Source of the DNA: Isochrysis galbana
Lineage: Eukaryota; Haptophyta; Isochrysidales; Isochrysidaceae
DNA length: 64,000 nucleotides
Reading direction: 5' to 3'
NCBI GenBank assembly: GCA_018136815.1
Contig: CM030934.1
Location: 2,358,172-2,422,171, forward strand
Made by a program: the position numbers and the translations under genes. Under the pieces are notes generated by a model. The model ran no database searches, was not told where the DNA came from, and saw only the letters and a list, made by a program, of their open reading frames with translations. Below are positions 9,614-20,299 of this stretch, one piece after another. Numbering within the stretch: position 1 is the stretch's first letter; the number at the start of each line of letters is the position of its first letter.

Positions 9614-11976
9614 ATGGAGAAGGGCGAGCGGGGCGTGGAAGGAGTGCTCTCTCTCATCTCACGCCGTGCCTCCCTCCTCCGCCACGTGAGGCAGCTCCGC
9701 CCTCTCTGGCCTCAGCTGGCGCCCCACCTCACGAGGCTCCACGCCGCTCTCGAGCTGGTCGCGCCGTACGAGGCGCTCTTCCTTGAGGTCAGCATCGCAT
9801 CAGATACCCCTGCTCTCCCCACTGGTCTCGCACACATGACCACACACCACATACTTTGGGCTTCAGAGGGGTTCCTCGCAACCAAGGCGGCCTCAGACAC
9901 CCCAGCCCAGACACGCACATATCTTGCACACACGGTCGAAGGGCTCTTGAGCTGCTCGCACCGCTTCAAGCGCGCGCGAGACACTCCACACATCTTGCTT
10001 TGCGCGAGGGGCTCTTCCTGGAGCTGAGATTCGGTCTGGGACACCGCACACATCACACACACATCATGCATCACACGCCACAGCTGAAGGTGCCCTGACA
10101 CGCACACTACCCACTCGCCCACCCCTCACTCAAACACTCCTCATGACGCACTCCGGATGAAGAGGCGATGTTGACATGAGGCTGCCCTTATACTCCACTT
10201 CCCCCAACTCAACTGCACAAGCACCTTGCGCACCAGTTGTTTAGACTGCTCTTTCATGATGGTGGGCAATGCGGAGACTACCCGCGCCCTCCCTGTCTCC
10301 CATCCACGCCAAGCGCACGGTGTCTCCGCACTCTCACCGTGAGAGTGTCGCCCTCTTCCAACTGAGTATGGTAGATACTCCTTGCACACTCCGATTTTCC
10401 ACCCACACTACACTGCTGGCATCTCCCCAGAGCTGTGCATGCCGGCGCACAAGGCGCATTGTCCCGCGCGCTGGGGGAATGAACACGCTGTCGCGGCGCG
10501 AGTATGCGCGATGGACGCTGAACCCGCCGCTGGTTTTCGTTTAGGCCAGTCGCCTCACTACCGCGCAGGAGTTGCCGAGGCTTCTTCCACACCTGAAAGA
10601 GGTTCTGGACGAGCTGCCGTACCTACGGCCGCACTTGGCGGGAATCGTCGAGCACCGGGCGACGCTACTCGCAGCGCTGCCCCATCTCAAAGCGCACCTA
10701 CGATACTTGCGCCCGTACTATGCTGCCATTGCCTCACGCGGCAACTTGCTCGCGCCGCATGCGACCACCATTGCGCCCCACTTGCTCATGCTGCTTCCGA
10801 AGCCCCCATTCTGGTGAGCTGTGTGCCGTCGGCCAAGCTAGTACTAGGCCTTGACGCCCGTCCCTTGCTGATTCATCCGTTGGTGGCACCTCGGCTGGCG
10901 CTCACATCAGATCCCCTGTGCTCTAGGCCTGACACTCTCCTTGCTCGCATCGACCAGCTCTCCCCCATCCTATCGACGCTACCGGCGGCACCACTGCCCC
11001 TTTGGCTGCCTCATCTCGACACACTCGTGCGGCTGGAGCCCGCAGGGGTGCGAGCTGTTGCTGCAAACGTCAAGGCTGCTAGTAGGAGAGTGGAACATGG
11101 CGAAAACCAGGTGCGCGCTCTATGGACCTTTAGGGCCAATACGGTGCTGTGGGCATGTGCTAGGCTTGCCCGCTTGGCGATCCCAAGACTCACTACAGGC
11201 CCACGGGGCCTCCTCCGTAGGAAGGTAAGCCTCCGACCCGAGTCGGTGCTTTTTCCGACGACGGCCTGCATAGCGTCGACGCCGCCGTGGTTGCCGCAGC
11301 TATTTTACAAGTGCGCCGGCCGTGGGAGGCCAAGTCGGAGCTGCACGGCAAACAGGCGGATGCTGAGAGTGACACGTCACCTGAGACGCCCCTAGAGCCC
11401 AGCGCTCCCGCTGCGCCTATGGTAGATGGCAAGGCGGCTGTCGCAGATGGGTTCTGGAGTGCGGTGCGCCGCAAGTTCACGGGGATTGACGTGCCAGTTC
11501 CTCCGGTACGTGCCGGGACTGCGGCTTCTGCGGACGATTCTAGCAGAGAGGGTGAGGGAGCGGCGGGAGGCAAGTGGGAGGCCCACCTCCGGCGCCGTCA
11601 AGAGCTCTCGAGTCTGATTGAGCAAACGACTGACGCGCTCAGTGAGGCTGAGATGAGAATGAGGAGATTGGAGATCAAATTCCGAGAATTCAAGCATGAC
11701 GCGGCGTGGCGCGCACAGGCGGAGCAAGCACAAGCGTTGGCGCTGAGCCGCGCGGAGGAGTCACTGATTACCATGGAAGAAAGCATGCTTGGGCTGGAGG
11801 GCAAGACGGCCGAGCTCAAACGTGACGTCGGAAAGGCGGCACTCCTGGTCGGAGAGGAGGAGATTGCCCTTGCGCGCGAGCGAAAGCTCGTACGTTCGCG
11901 AGTACCGCCGCCTGTGGAACGGCCGGCCTCCATCTCGGACGTTGCCGACTGGTTGCTATGGAAGCTACCGCTCTAA
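9614..11976 (+). CDS. helical-repeat and coiled-coil protein (five exons), family unknown
   Basis: Exons 9614-9787, 10545-10813, 10927-11110, 11199-11224 and 11274-11976, all with GT-AG introns. Frames close exactly to 1356 nt, or 451 residues. Exon 4 is a 26-nt micro-exon; without it the upstream and downstream frames do not join. Residues of about 20-200 are leucine-rich helices with recurring L-P-H-L blocks (LLPHLKEVLDELPYLRPHL, then AALPHLKAHLRYLRPY). Residues of about 323-425 are charged heptad-like sequence predicted to form a coiled coil (REFKHDAAWRAQAEQAQA). There is no signal peptide, transmembrane helix or catalytic motif. I do not recognise the family; a scaffold or vesicle/cytoskeleton-associated role would be a guess. 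The first intron is 757 bp and could hide another exon, since it contains an echo of the exon 1 sequence (ALELLAP near 9949). Confidence 0.7.
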
Positions 11977-12490
11977 TCCTAGACCAGCTGTGCACCCCTC
12001 GCCTGCCGAGTCTTCCCTCATTGGCGAACCGAGGGGCAAGTCGGAGTGGTACCGACACACTTAGGCGATCAACCCTCACGCTCGCTGCGGTGGGACGATG
12101 CCAGCTCTTGGGGGACAACGAGGATCCCTTAGCCATGCAGCGATCTCCTCCCTCGCCTCCGCATCTACAGCAAGCTTCATGCATTTTCCCTAGGCATCGA
12201 AGCAAGCGCTCGTTTTCCCGCTCGACTGTGTAGCAGGGCCGTCGCTATACCACCTCTAGTTACAGCTCGTTTTTCACTTCACTATGAAGCGCGGATTGAG
12301 CTACGAAGTCCAGTCGGCAACGTCTCGCAGCTTGCTACCGGAAGTCCTCGCCGTATCGTCGCTGTTGTCGCCGAGGAAGTGGCGTAGCATGTGCGTGGAC
12401 GTGCGCGGTGAGCGTGCATGCGTGCACTTGGGTTGCGCCGCGACTAGTGTGCATGGGCGGTGCACCAGCACTTATTTAGTTGCATCTTTC
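11977..12490. other. intergenic stretch, nothing recognised
   Basis: It lies between the coiled-coil gene and the LINE insertion. Short ORFs only; presumably the 3' flank of the upstream gene. Confidence 0.5.
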
Positions 12491-12508
12491 TAGATTCCCG
12501 TCCATATT
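12491..12508. repeat. 18-bp target-site duplication, left copy
   Basis: TAGATTCCCGTCCATATT recurs perfectly at 15744-15761, directly after the T-run that ends the LINE. Confidence 0.95.
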
Positions 12509-12533
12509 CAAAACTATTGTTATAGTTTTAGCG

Positions 12534-13691
12534 ATGGAGCGCGCGCCGACCGCTCCCACCTCCCAGCCCCCCGCCGCCACGACGCCCCACCGGGGCCGCC
12601 CCAAGCCGCCGGAGCCGAAGCGCTCGCAGGCCTCTGCCCCACCGGATACCGACGTCGACATGGCTCCGCCACCCTCGCCTCCTCACCAGCCCCAGAAGCA
12701 GGGAACAGGCCGTGCCCTGTTCCCTGCAGAGCAACAGAGCCAGCAACAGGCTCAGCCGCCCAGCTCCACCGTCTCGCCACCCAATCAAGGACTCCCCATG
12801 GTGGGTGGCAGCATTGCTGCCACCCCCATGGTGGTAACTCCTACCAGCAGTGCACCCCTCGGGGGCGGGCACTTGACACAACAATCAATCCTTGGAGCCT
12901 TTGCTCCCACCAACCAACCAACAACCCATGCGCCCAAGTCGTATGCTGAAGCCACGCATGGGAGCAAACTGAAGGAGCCAGCCCAACAAGCTCTGAAGCA
13001 GCCAGCCCAACAACAACCGCAACAGCTGTCGCGCAAGCGGGCCGACCCACAGTCGGATCCCAAAGGGACTCCCACCAACACCACCCAACTCGCTCCCCCT
13101 CCAATGGATGAAGAAGAGGAACCCGAAGACACACCTTTTTTCATTCAGCTAGCGCAACTAGCTGAAGACAAAAAGGACATTAAAAGTGAGGATGTAGCCA
13201 CGTTCATGAAGTTTCTTCTCTCTAGGCTAGAGGGCCTAGATGCCACGCCAGATGGGATGGACAAGGGCCGAAAGGGCCCATGGATTTTCTACGTCGATGA
13301 CGATGCTCACGACCAATTCAAGGCCGCTTATGGCGACAAACTTCAAACGGTACTCTCGGGAGTCCCGCATGAGTTTGGAGTCACCTATGGCACGATAGCC
13401 GACTCAGCTCCCCGCAAATCTAGCGCTATCAGGTCCTCTCTCAAAGAGGTCGCCACCTACATCGTGTTTCGCATTTTCGACCCGATTAAGGCATACAAAA
13501 CTAAAACTCGGCATTTGGCTAGTGCATTGGAGCGTGAAGGCAAGCTAAAGAAAAAAGTCGCGGCGTGGAAAGGGATTCAGAGCCTCTCCATTCATGGGAG
13601 GACGCTACTCGTAAACTTCATAATATACGGAACGCCAAGATATTGGCTGTCCACGTCCACCCCCCCCCGGCCTGGTTCATGGAGGCTATAG
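12534..13691 (+). pseudogene. LINE ORF1 fused to the start of the post-RT region
   Basis: From ATG 12534 the protein begins with about 180 Pro/Gln/Ala-rich residues, probably disordered and typical of LINE ORF1 N-termini. An acidic-to-mixed globular segment with PWIFYVDDDAHDQF follows. Near 13480-13510 it changes into sequence typical of the region after the reverse transcriptase (KKKVAAWKGIQSLSIHGRTL, as in many LINE ORF2 proteins). The frame then breaks at a C9 run (13660-13668) and continues one frame over in the next entry. The deletion removed the end of ORF1, the endonuclease and the RT. ORF1 proteins normally bind element RNA. Confidence 0.75.
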
Positions 13692-15442
13692 ATTCTGATG
13701 TTCAAACCATACTATGGGATAGGTCCCCCCGACTACGGGCGGACGAACTGGGCTCCTCGCAAGAGGGTCGAAGATGGATAACCTTTCCGGCTTACCCGAG
13801 AGTGGGGGCTAATGAGAACGGGCCCCTACTAGGGGTCGGACTACTTCCTATGGTCGAACATACACGCGCACTTCAAGCGATATGGATAATCAGGTACCTA
13901 AATCCGTCATCGGCGGACTGGAAAATAGTCCTTGATCAATGGTATAGCCGCACCCCCCTGGGGAGGGCGGCGGTCTTCTCAAAAGTAGATGCGCGAAGCC
14001 TCATGGTCAGCATTCGGGGAAACAACACGCTTCCGGCCTTTTGGAAGCAGGCACTCGAGAACTTCAGACGGGTTCCACTCCTTCGGGAAACAAGCACCCG
14101 GGAAGGGACCCAGGGCGCTCCTGTATGGCATAACCTCTTTCACAAGGCTCCATCGATACACCATTCACATAGGGCTAAATGGGAATCTCTACAGACAGTT
14201 ATAGTTCATAATACCATCAACCCAGATACGGGGGACATATACACCACAGGCGAATGTGCGGCATTCTTGCCGGACGGAGAAAGATGGATACGCCATAGAG
14301 GCAAATACATATCGGTAGGCCCACTTCTCAAGTCGTGGGAGAAGATAGCCGAATGGTCTAGAGCAAGGCTTCTAGAAGCCACCGCTAACTATATGGACCT
14401 TCTTAGAAAGCATGCGACAACCCCACCCCCCGCTCCGGAGGAGCACGAACTAGCCCCGCAAGAAGATCCAGACGCACACGATCTAGGAGACCTTCTTGTG
14501 GACAAAGATCATAACTACTATTTGAACCGGAAGGGCGACTACCACGAAGTTAAGCTCAATGTAATGGGAGAACCCCATATCTACGAACGGATCAGCCCGC
14601 AGCTAATACCCAACGAGCTATACACTCCGCTGAAGTGGGGACGAGCGTACGACGGGCCAGCGGATACGGCGTATCCGATACCTCAGGAATACACACTCAA
14701 AGGCACGCATAAAACGTTAGAAGAGATAAACGTCAAGGCCTTGACTAGAGCGTTCCTCGCTATGAGGAAACCGAAGGCACAAAAATCCACACTAAGATGG
14801 CAAAAGAGGTTACCTGTCCTCTCGGGGAAGTGGAAACAAGTATCGCAACTATACAAGTATAACTTTCTGACACCAAGGGACTCCTATATGCACTTCAAAC
14901 ACGTTTTACACAGGAGAATAGCTACAGCGAATCGTTTTGCTGACGATCCAACATGTCGCTTTTGCGGCATAGCACCCGAGAGTTCCACGCATTTAGCCTC
15001 CTGTATCGCGACGGAGCCCGTTTTCGAATTCATAGAGGGACTTTTAGGGATTAACCTTAGGCCGGGATCTGAAGTAGCCCAGCGCCTTTTCTGCTATCAA
15101 GTGGATAGACCGCACCCCTCCTCGGGATACTTAGGTATCCTGGCATGGAGGTATATCCTAACGGACTTCTATAACATACAATACGGTAACGCGGACGGGA
15201 GGTCCGCTAAGTCGATCTTAAGAGCGATCCTTGCGAGATACCACTTACTAGTAACGGCGAAAGTCGGATTCTTTCAGCGACTAAAGCAACAACGAGAGAA
15301 TATGGGGCTACACGCCCCGAGCAACAAACATATTAAGAAAATGATAAGCCCCCTCTACGCGGTGGATAAAGACTTCAACCTAGAAATATCGGAAGACCTC
15401 CGGCAGGCGGCGGGAGGTCTGGATATGCGCAACATCGCCTAA
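13672..15442 (+). pseudogene. LINE ORF2 C-terminal region with zinc-binding (zf-RVT-type) motif
   Basis: This continues the preceding frame after the C9 slippage; the ORF itself is open from 13565. It starts PPPAWFMEAIDSDVQTILWD, the usual segment downstream of LINE reverse transcriptases. It later carries CRFCGIAPESSTHLASC (C-x2-C-x8-H-x3-C), the zinc-binding motif found after the RT of many LINEs. It ends GGLDMRNIA. The 3' third is close to the copy at 52484-53078 (for example GLHAPSNKHIKKMISPLY against GLHAPSNKHIRKMISPLY). It has no RT, so it is not active alone. Confidence 0.8.
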
Positions 15443-15743
15443 AGTAGTTTAACCTCTCTTAATAGAGACCCCAACGGACGGCAAGAGTGACGCTAGGAGA
15501 TATAAGAGAAGGAAATTCAAGCCGAGCCGGAGCAAAGGAGAAGCCATAGTCTCCCGCCCCCTTCTCTCCAACCCCTGGCCGAAGCAGCGCGCGCGGTCTC
15601 CCCGGAACCAGCTTCTCCGCTAAAGAGGGAACTGGGGAAGGGGAAGGGGGTTGTTAGGGGTTAAGGGTGGGCGGTAGGGAGGTCCACAAGCACACTGCCT
15701 CATGTCGCACACGTAGCGGAGATTTTTAAGAAGATTTTTTTTT

Positions 15744-15761
15744 TAGATTCCCGTCCATATT
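15744..15761. repeat. 18-bp target-site duplication, right copy
   Basis: Identical to 12491-12508. Confidence 0.95.
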
Positions 15762-16970
15762 GCTTGCTTCTCTCTCGTTCTCCGCTTCTTGCTTCGGCTT
15801 GTAGCCTCAGGAGTTTAAAAAGTCTTAATAATCAATAATCTATGATCTCGCCGCGCGCGACCCTGCACAGCACCTGTTGCGTTAGGGGGAGCGCTCGAAC
15901 GCCCACCATGCCTCACGACACGCTCTATTCTTAGAACGTGTCTCCCCTCCCAGCGCCCCGCTCTTCCCTCTTCTCTCTCTCTCCGTGCCCGCATGCAGCC
16001 GAGATCCCGCTCCCTTGTCCCTTGCGCTTTCCCATGTAATCCATCCCGGTCTTCCCCTTGTTTCCTTGGCCAGCGGGGTCGGGGTTTGCCCGCGCCTCGC
16101 CCCCTCCCCGACCCGCTAGCGCCCCGTCCCCTTCGTCCATATCTTCTATCCTTTCCTTGTTCCTATTGTTTTCCGCCCCCCCTTTCCCCCCCGTGTCTAT
16201 CTTTCCTCTTATTATCCTTCAGACTGAAGCTTCAGAGGGTGCAACCTCAGGTTTGGTTGTTTTTTTGCAAGTGCCCCCATGTGGACGGTATAAGTTCTAC
16301 TTGAAGGACCCCCTTATTAAAGTACAAAAGTGCAGGTTCGGCACCGCATGTATGTGCGCAGCAATTGAAAGAAGTGCTGGAAGCGCGGGCCCACGTTCCC
16401 ACGTTAGAACTGAGCGTGCGTGTCCGCTTTATCGTTGGGCGCTTAGGTGCGGGGTTTGCCTACTGAGAGAGCGTCTTCAGGCTTTCCGAATTTTATCATG
16501 CCTCTCGCCCAGTAGTAATAAAAAATAATTACAACTGGGAATATCGGCGGCTGCACTGAGCCGCTGGCCGATGCCGCACGCCGACGCAGGTGAAGACGCA
16601 GGTGAAGATGTCCCAGCAGGCCCTGCAGAGACCCCGGCAGAGCCCGGGGGCGGGCGGGCGGGTCATCTGAGCGCCCCGGCTTACATTAATGGTCATGTCT
16701 CGGGCTGATTGGTCAAGCCGAAAGCGCTTCATCTTTTAGACCATTCCTCGGCGGGTAAGAGGTCATCGACCGTGTGGTGGTAACCGTCCCAGAGGACTGC
16801 ACAGCTGCACAGACAGCGGCGGTGACCCAGTCGATGCTCGTCTTCGGAAACGGTGCACTCACGCGCTGCAGCTCGATGTGGGCGAGGGGTGGGAGGACCG
16901 AACAGGTTGCCACCATAGCTTTGCGTACCATGCAGGGGGTCTTTGAGACCCCCTCCTCCAGTGGGAAACC
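15762..16970. other. intergenic stretch, nothing recognised
   Basis: It contains TTTAAAAAGTCTTAATAATC near 15814, possibly an old LINE-type 3' end, and pyrimidine-rich sequence at 15940-16210. No coding signature. Confidence 0.4.
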
Positions 16971-17560
16971 CTCCCACCCCAAGAGCACCTCATGTGGGAG
17001 GGCAGCTCAGCTGCCCTCTCCATGGTGGAAACCTCTACCATCAGTGCACCCAACATGGGAGGGCACTTCACAACCATCAATCTTCCACGGAGAGCACCCC
17101 ATGCCTCTGTTTTCCATGTTGACACACTTCTCGTTTTCACCCCACTCCTGTGGATCACAAGTACCTACAACTCAGTGCCCTGCCTTGGGCCCTCTTTCAA
17201 CACTTGACTCCTTCTCCCACTCCCTCTTCAAACTACAACCAACTCAAGCAGCACAAACTCCCTTGCCCTCTGTTTCAAGCACCAAAAATTTCAACTCAAG
17301 ACCCATGCTGACACATATTTCGTTTTCGCCCCACTCTTGTGGGCCACAAGTACCTACAACTCAGTGCCCTTCCTTAGGCCCTCTTGCAACACTTGACTCT
17401 CTCTCCCACTCCCTCTTCCAACTCCAACCAACCCAAAGTATAGCACAAACCTTCTCGCCTCTTGGTTCAAGCACCAAAAATTTCAACTCAAGACAAGAGG
17501 GAGGGCATGTCTTGAAGTGGCATCGCTGCCCATGCCTAGCGCAAGGGTATAGTGCCCCCA
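16971..17560 (+). mobile_element. diverged LINE ORF1 fragment containing a 189-bp tandem duplication
   Basis: About 17020-17090 aligns by eye with the ORF1 segment at 12797-12890 (CCATGGTGG...CTACCA.CAGTGCACCC...GGGCACTT.ACA.AA.CAATC). Next to it, 17115-17303 and 17304-17494 are two copies of one unit, recognisable by AAGTACCTACAACTCAGTGC and AAGCACCAAAAATTTCAACT in both. A frame stays open across both copies (16774-17736), but I see no domain. It is probably a decayed relative of the LINE 5' region. Confidence 0.55.
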
Positions 17561-17569
17561 CTCAGCCAT

Positions 17570-18336
17570 CTCCTTCCCCACAGCTCCTCTTTGATGAGTT
17601 GCTCCTCACCCTCCCATTAGGCCCCCTTGCCTGCGAGACCAAAATAGGATCCTGGTGTGGGGGGCTGTCTGAGTGCGGAGGGAGGGGCGCTCCGGCTAGC
17701 GTAGGCAGAAAGCTAGTGATGAGCCGTGTGGCATAAGGGGGGAAGGGTGCTCGCGCTTGCCGCGGCAGGGAGTCCTGTCTTGGGTGAGCGCTAGTCTCGT
17801 CCCTTAGCCGCGCCGCGACCAATAAAAATTTGTTAAAAATTAAATTAAAAGATTGGACAAGTAGAGTTACACTTCCGTGGGCAGGACGAACGTGGAGTTG
17901 AAGACGCGCGCATACCATAGCTGCGCCTGGGCAATGCACCCCCCGCGCTGGGACACAGTGGGGTTGGCTAGGATACAACATTAATTATTTTATTTTCGAT
18001 GGCACAGCGGCCCCCCCCCTCCCTCGCCCTCACATACAGTTGCATGAGATGCAGCCTTCAAAGCCCGGCATTTGCACTGGTACAGAACAACAGCGAGAAT
18101 AGCGGAAACAAGGGCCACAACAGGACGGCGATTGGCATGAACAAGACTGTGGAGGCAGAGTTGCAAGGCGAATTAGTGGGGCGAAGAGTTGCAAGGTTTG
18201 GCAGCACATTGCAGCAGCAGAGCAATGCGCATGCAAACGAGGCCTACACCAAGGAATGCGATCGATGGCGGCCGCGCGCGTCGCCATCCCTCCGGTTGCT
18301 GACGAGCCGTTGGGCTTCCCACAACTCCCCGAAGCA
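17570..18336. other. intergenic stretch, nothing recognised
   Basis: It includes an AT-rich segment (17818-17850) and GTGGGGTTGGCTAGGAT at 17959, also found near 28990. No gene signal. Confidence 0.4.
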
Positions 18337-19218
18337 TTAGTAGCTCGTGTGCGCCGCGACTAGCTCCTCCGCTGCTGTGACGAGCTTGTTCACCGCCTCG
18401 GGAGTCAGATTTGCGCTGGGTTTGACCGGCTTGCCACTTTGACTGAAGTGGAAGCCGCTCTCGTGGTCGAGTCCCGGCGCCAGCAGCACCGGGCAGATGG
18501 TCTTTGCATAATCCTCCGCTGAGACGTTCAGGCACCCGATGCAGCCTTCAACCATCTTGGCAAAGAGCCCCGTACCTACGACGTTGGCTCGGATGCCTGT
18601 CCTTATCAGACCAGGGTTCAGACCAAAGACGGCGAGCATGGGGTAGCTGGTGGCGCCATCAAGCACGAGGGCTTCGTTCACCACGACGGTGGCCATGTGT
18701 TGCGGGAACTGCGAGTACTTCTTCTCGGCGTTCAAGTCGGAGGCGTCGGGCAGCGCCTCCTTGGTTCCAGGGAAGCCCATGATGAAGACGCGCGCGCGTG
18801 CGTGCATCTTGGGCGCGAGCTGCCGAAGCATCACAAGCCGGCTCAACGCACTCACAGCCATGTCCTCCTCAATGCCCTCTTCGGTCTCGTGCCTCGTCTT
18901 CTTCGTGATGATGCCCTGCGTGAAGATCAGCAGATCGATGGCTTGCGCCGGCAGCGCGTCTGCGCACTGCTTGGCGGCCTTCATCGAGGAGAGATCAGCC
19001 TTGACAAAGCTGATGTTCTTTTCCGAATTCTCCGCCCGGTTCGTCCTGCCCACCACGGTGACTTGGGCTCCGGCGGCAGAGAGGGAGGAGGCGATCGCAA
19101 ATCCGATGCCGTTGGTCCCTCCGACCACGACGGCCTTGACGCCGGTGGCGTGGAAGGGAGCGAGGGGGGAGGCGGCGCTCAGCTTCTCGGGGAAGGGCGT
19201 GAGCATGGACGACGCCAT
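18337..19218 (-). CDS. short-chain dehydrogenase/reductase-fold protein lacking the catalytic residues
   Basis: A 293-residue single-exon protein with a Rossmann fold. The dinucleotide loop GGTNGIG is at residues 33-39, VVGRTNR at 55-61 is compatible with NADP binding, and NPGLIRTGI is at 201-209 where SDRs have their PG motif. The usual NAG is TQG (100-102). The position of the catalytic serine reads IMGFPG, and no YxxxK is present around 168-180, where YSQFPQHMATVVVNEALV stands instead. The cofactor site therefore seems kept and the classical Asn-Ser-Tyr-Lys tetrad lost. It may be a binding or regulatory protein, or an enzyme with altered chemistry. Upstream DNA (19222-19380) is pyrimidine-rich on the coding strand. 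Confidence 0.85.
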   Translation of the reverse strand: MASSMLTPFPEKLSAASPLAPFHATGVKAVVVGGTNGIGFAIASSLSAAGAQVTVVGRTNRAENSEKNISFVKADLSSMKAAKQCADALPAQAIDLLIFTQGIITKKTRHETEEGIEEDMAVSALSRLVMLRQLAPKMHARARVFIMGFPGTKEALPDASDLNAEKKYSQFPQHMATVVVNEALVLDGATSYPMLAVFGLNPGLIRTGIRANVVGTGLFAKMVEGCIGCLNVSAEDYAKTICPVLLAPGLDHESGFHFSQSGKPVKPSANLTPEAVNKLVTAAEELVAAHTSY

Positions 19219-19221
19219 TGA

Positions 19222-19819
19222 GGCCCGGGAAGAGGAGAGGAGAGAGGGGGAGAGGGGGGGGGACTCTCTTCTCCTCTCTCTCGAGGTCTAGACTAGAGTA
19301 GAGTAGAGAGAGGGAGGAACCAGTAGAGTAGAGAGTATGGGGAAAGAGAAGGGGGGGGGGGGGGAAAGAGAGGAAAGATTGGACTGGTGTAGGTGAAGGA
19401 GAAGGATGGAGTTAGTACTCCATCAAGGAGAAGACGATGACGACCATCATCGTGATGAACCTCCTCTCCCTCTGGATGAGATGATGAGATCAGACATAAG
19501 AGAGGATCGGAGAAACAGGGAGATCGCGATCTTGGAGGATCCTCAAATAATCTCTCTCTCTCCATCTGAGGAGATCGATTCTAATCTATGGGAGATGGAC
19601 ACATGGGAGGTCCTCGAGGCGCTTTGCATCAAGGAATCCAAAAATAGCAGCGAGAGAGACCCCAACACGCACAGCGACTCAAGAGACTCGAGGCCCAAAA
19701 CTCCTCTCGGCTGTCGCCCCCCCCCCCCCCCCCCAACCTTCTGTTCTTCTGTTGTTGTCCTGTTGTCTGGTTGTCTGGTTGTCTCCTAGAAGGTAGAAGG
19801 CGCTATTGTATTGTAGGCA
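19222..19819. other. purine-rich upstream region and a small unassigned ORF
   Basis: 19222-19380 is G/A-rich (coding-strand polypyrimidine of the dehydrogenase gene). A plus-strand ORF at 19406-19789 encodes an acidic 127-residue sequence ending in a poly-Pro block. It resembles nothing I know and may be chance. Confidence 0.4.
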
Positions 19820-20299
19820 CCCTAGTTGGGCTGTCAGTCCTTAAGCTTACGGTGGTTTTGAGCTTACACTTACATCAGTACTTACATCAGTACTAATATC
19901 AGCTTACACCCCTATTATAACTTCTAGTATCGCTATTATTATACTTATACTTACTGAGGGGTGTTCAGCGTGCAGCGCGTGGCGCGCGCGCAAAGGGGAG
20001 GCCAGCGCAAACAAACAGAGAGCACGAGTTGGCAGGTGCATGTGAAGAGGCCAAGAGGCCAAGGTGGTGGGGGGTGGGGGGTGGGCAGCTAGCAGGATAG
20101 ATAGGCGGGGGGAGGGAGCGGGCTGGCGCGCCTCTCTGCGCTTGTTCGCGGGGGCTCGTTCCCGCTCCGGAGTTTTGTTTTCAGTTTTATTTTTGAACTG
20201 GCAGCCTAGCTAGGTACTAACATCAGTATATCAGCTCCTGGGGAGCTAATTAATACTAATGCATGAGTACTAATATCAGTACTTACAGCCCAACTAGGG
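19820..20299. mobile_element. MITE-like element 1 (TIRs, 6-bp target duplication)
   Basis: This 480-bp segment begins CCCTAGTTGGGCTGT and ends ACAGCCCAACTAGGG, a perfect 15-bp terminal inverted repeat that extends imperfectly. TAGGCA directly flanks both ends (19814-19819; 20300-20305). Subterminal CAGTACTTACATCAG-type motifs are repeated near both ends. It has no transposase ORF, so it is non-autonomous. I cannot assign the superfamily. Confidence 0.8.

Larger units (their letters stand above)
12509..15743 (+). mobile_element. LINE-like element with intact ends and a large internal deletion
   Basis: A 3235-bp insertion bounded by a perfect 18-bp target duplication, so both termini are genuine. 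The 5' end is one base followed by an 8-bp stem, 4-nt loop hairpin (12510-12529), and four bases later the ORF1 start (12534). The coding region passes from ORF1 straight to the post-RT part of ORF2, so endonuclease and RT are gone. The 3' UTR (15443-15743) ends TTTTTAAGAAG-A-T(10). The last 180 bp of the UTR recur inverted at 52188-52370. Confidence 0.92.
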
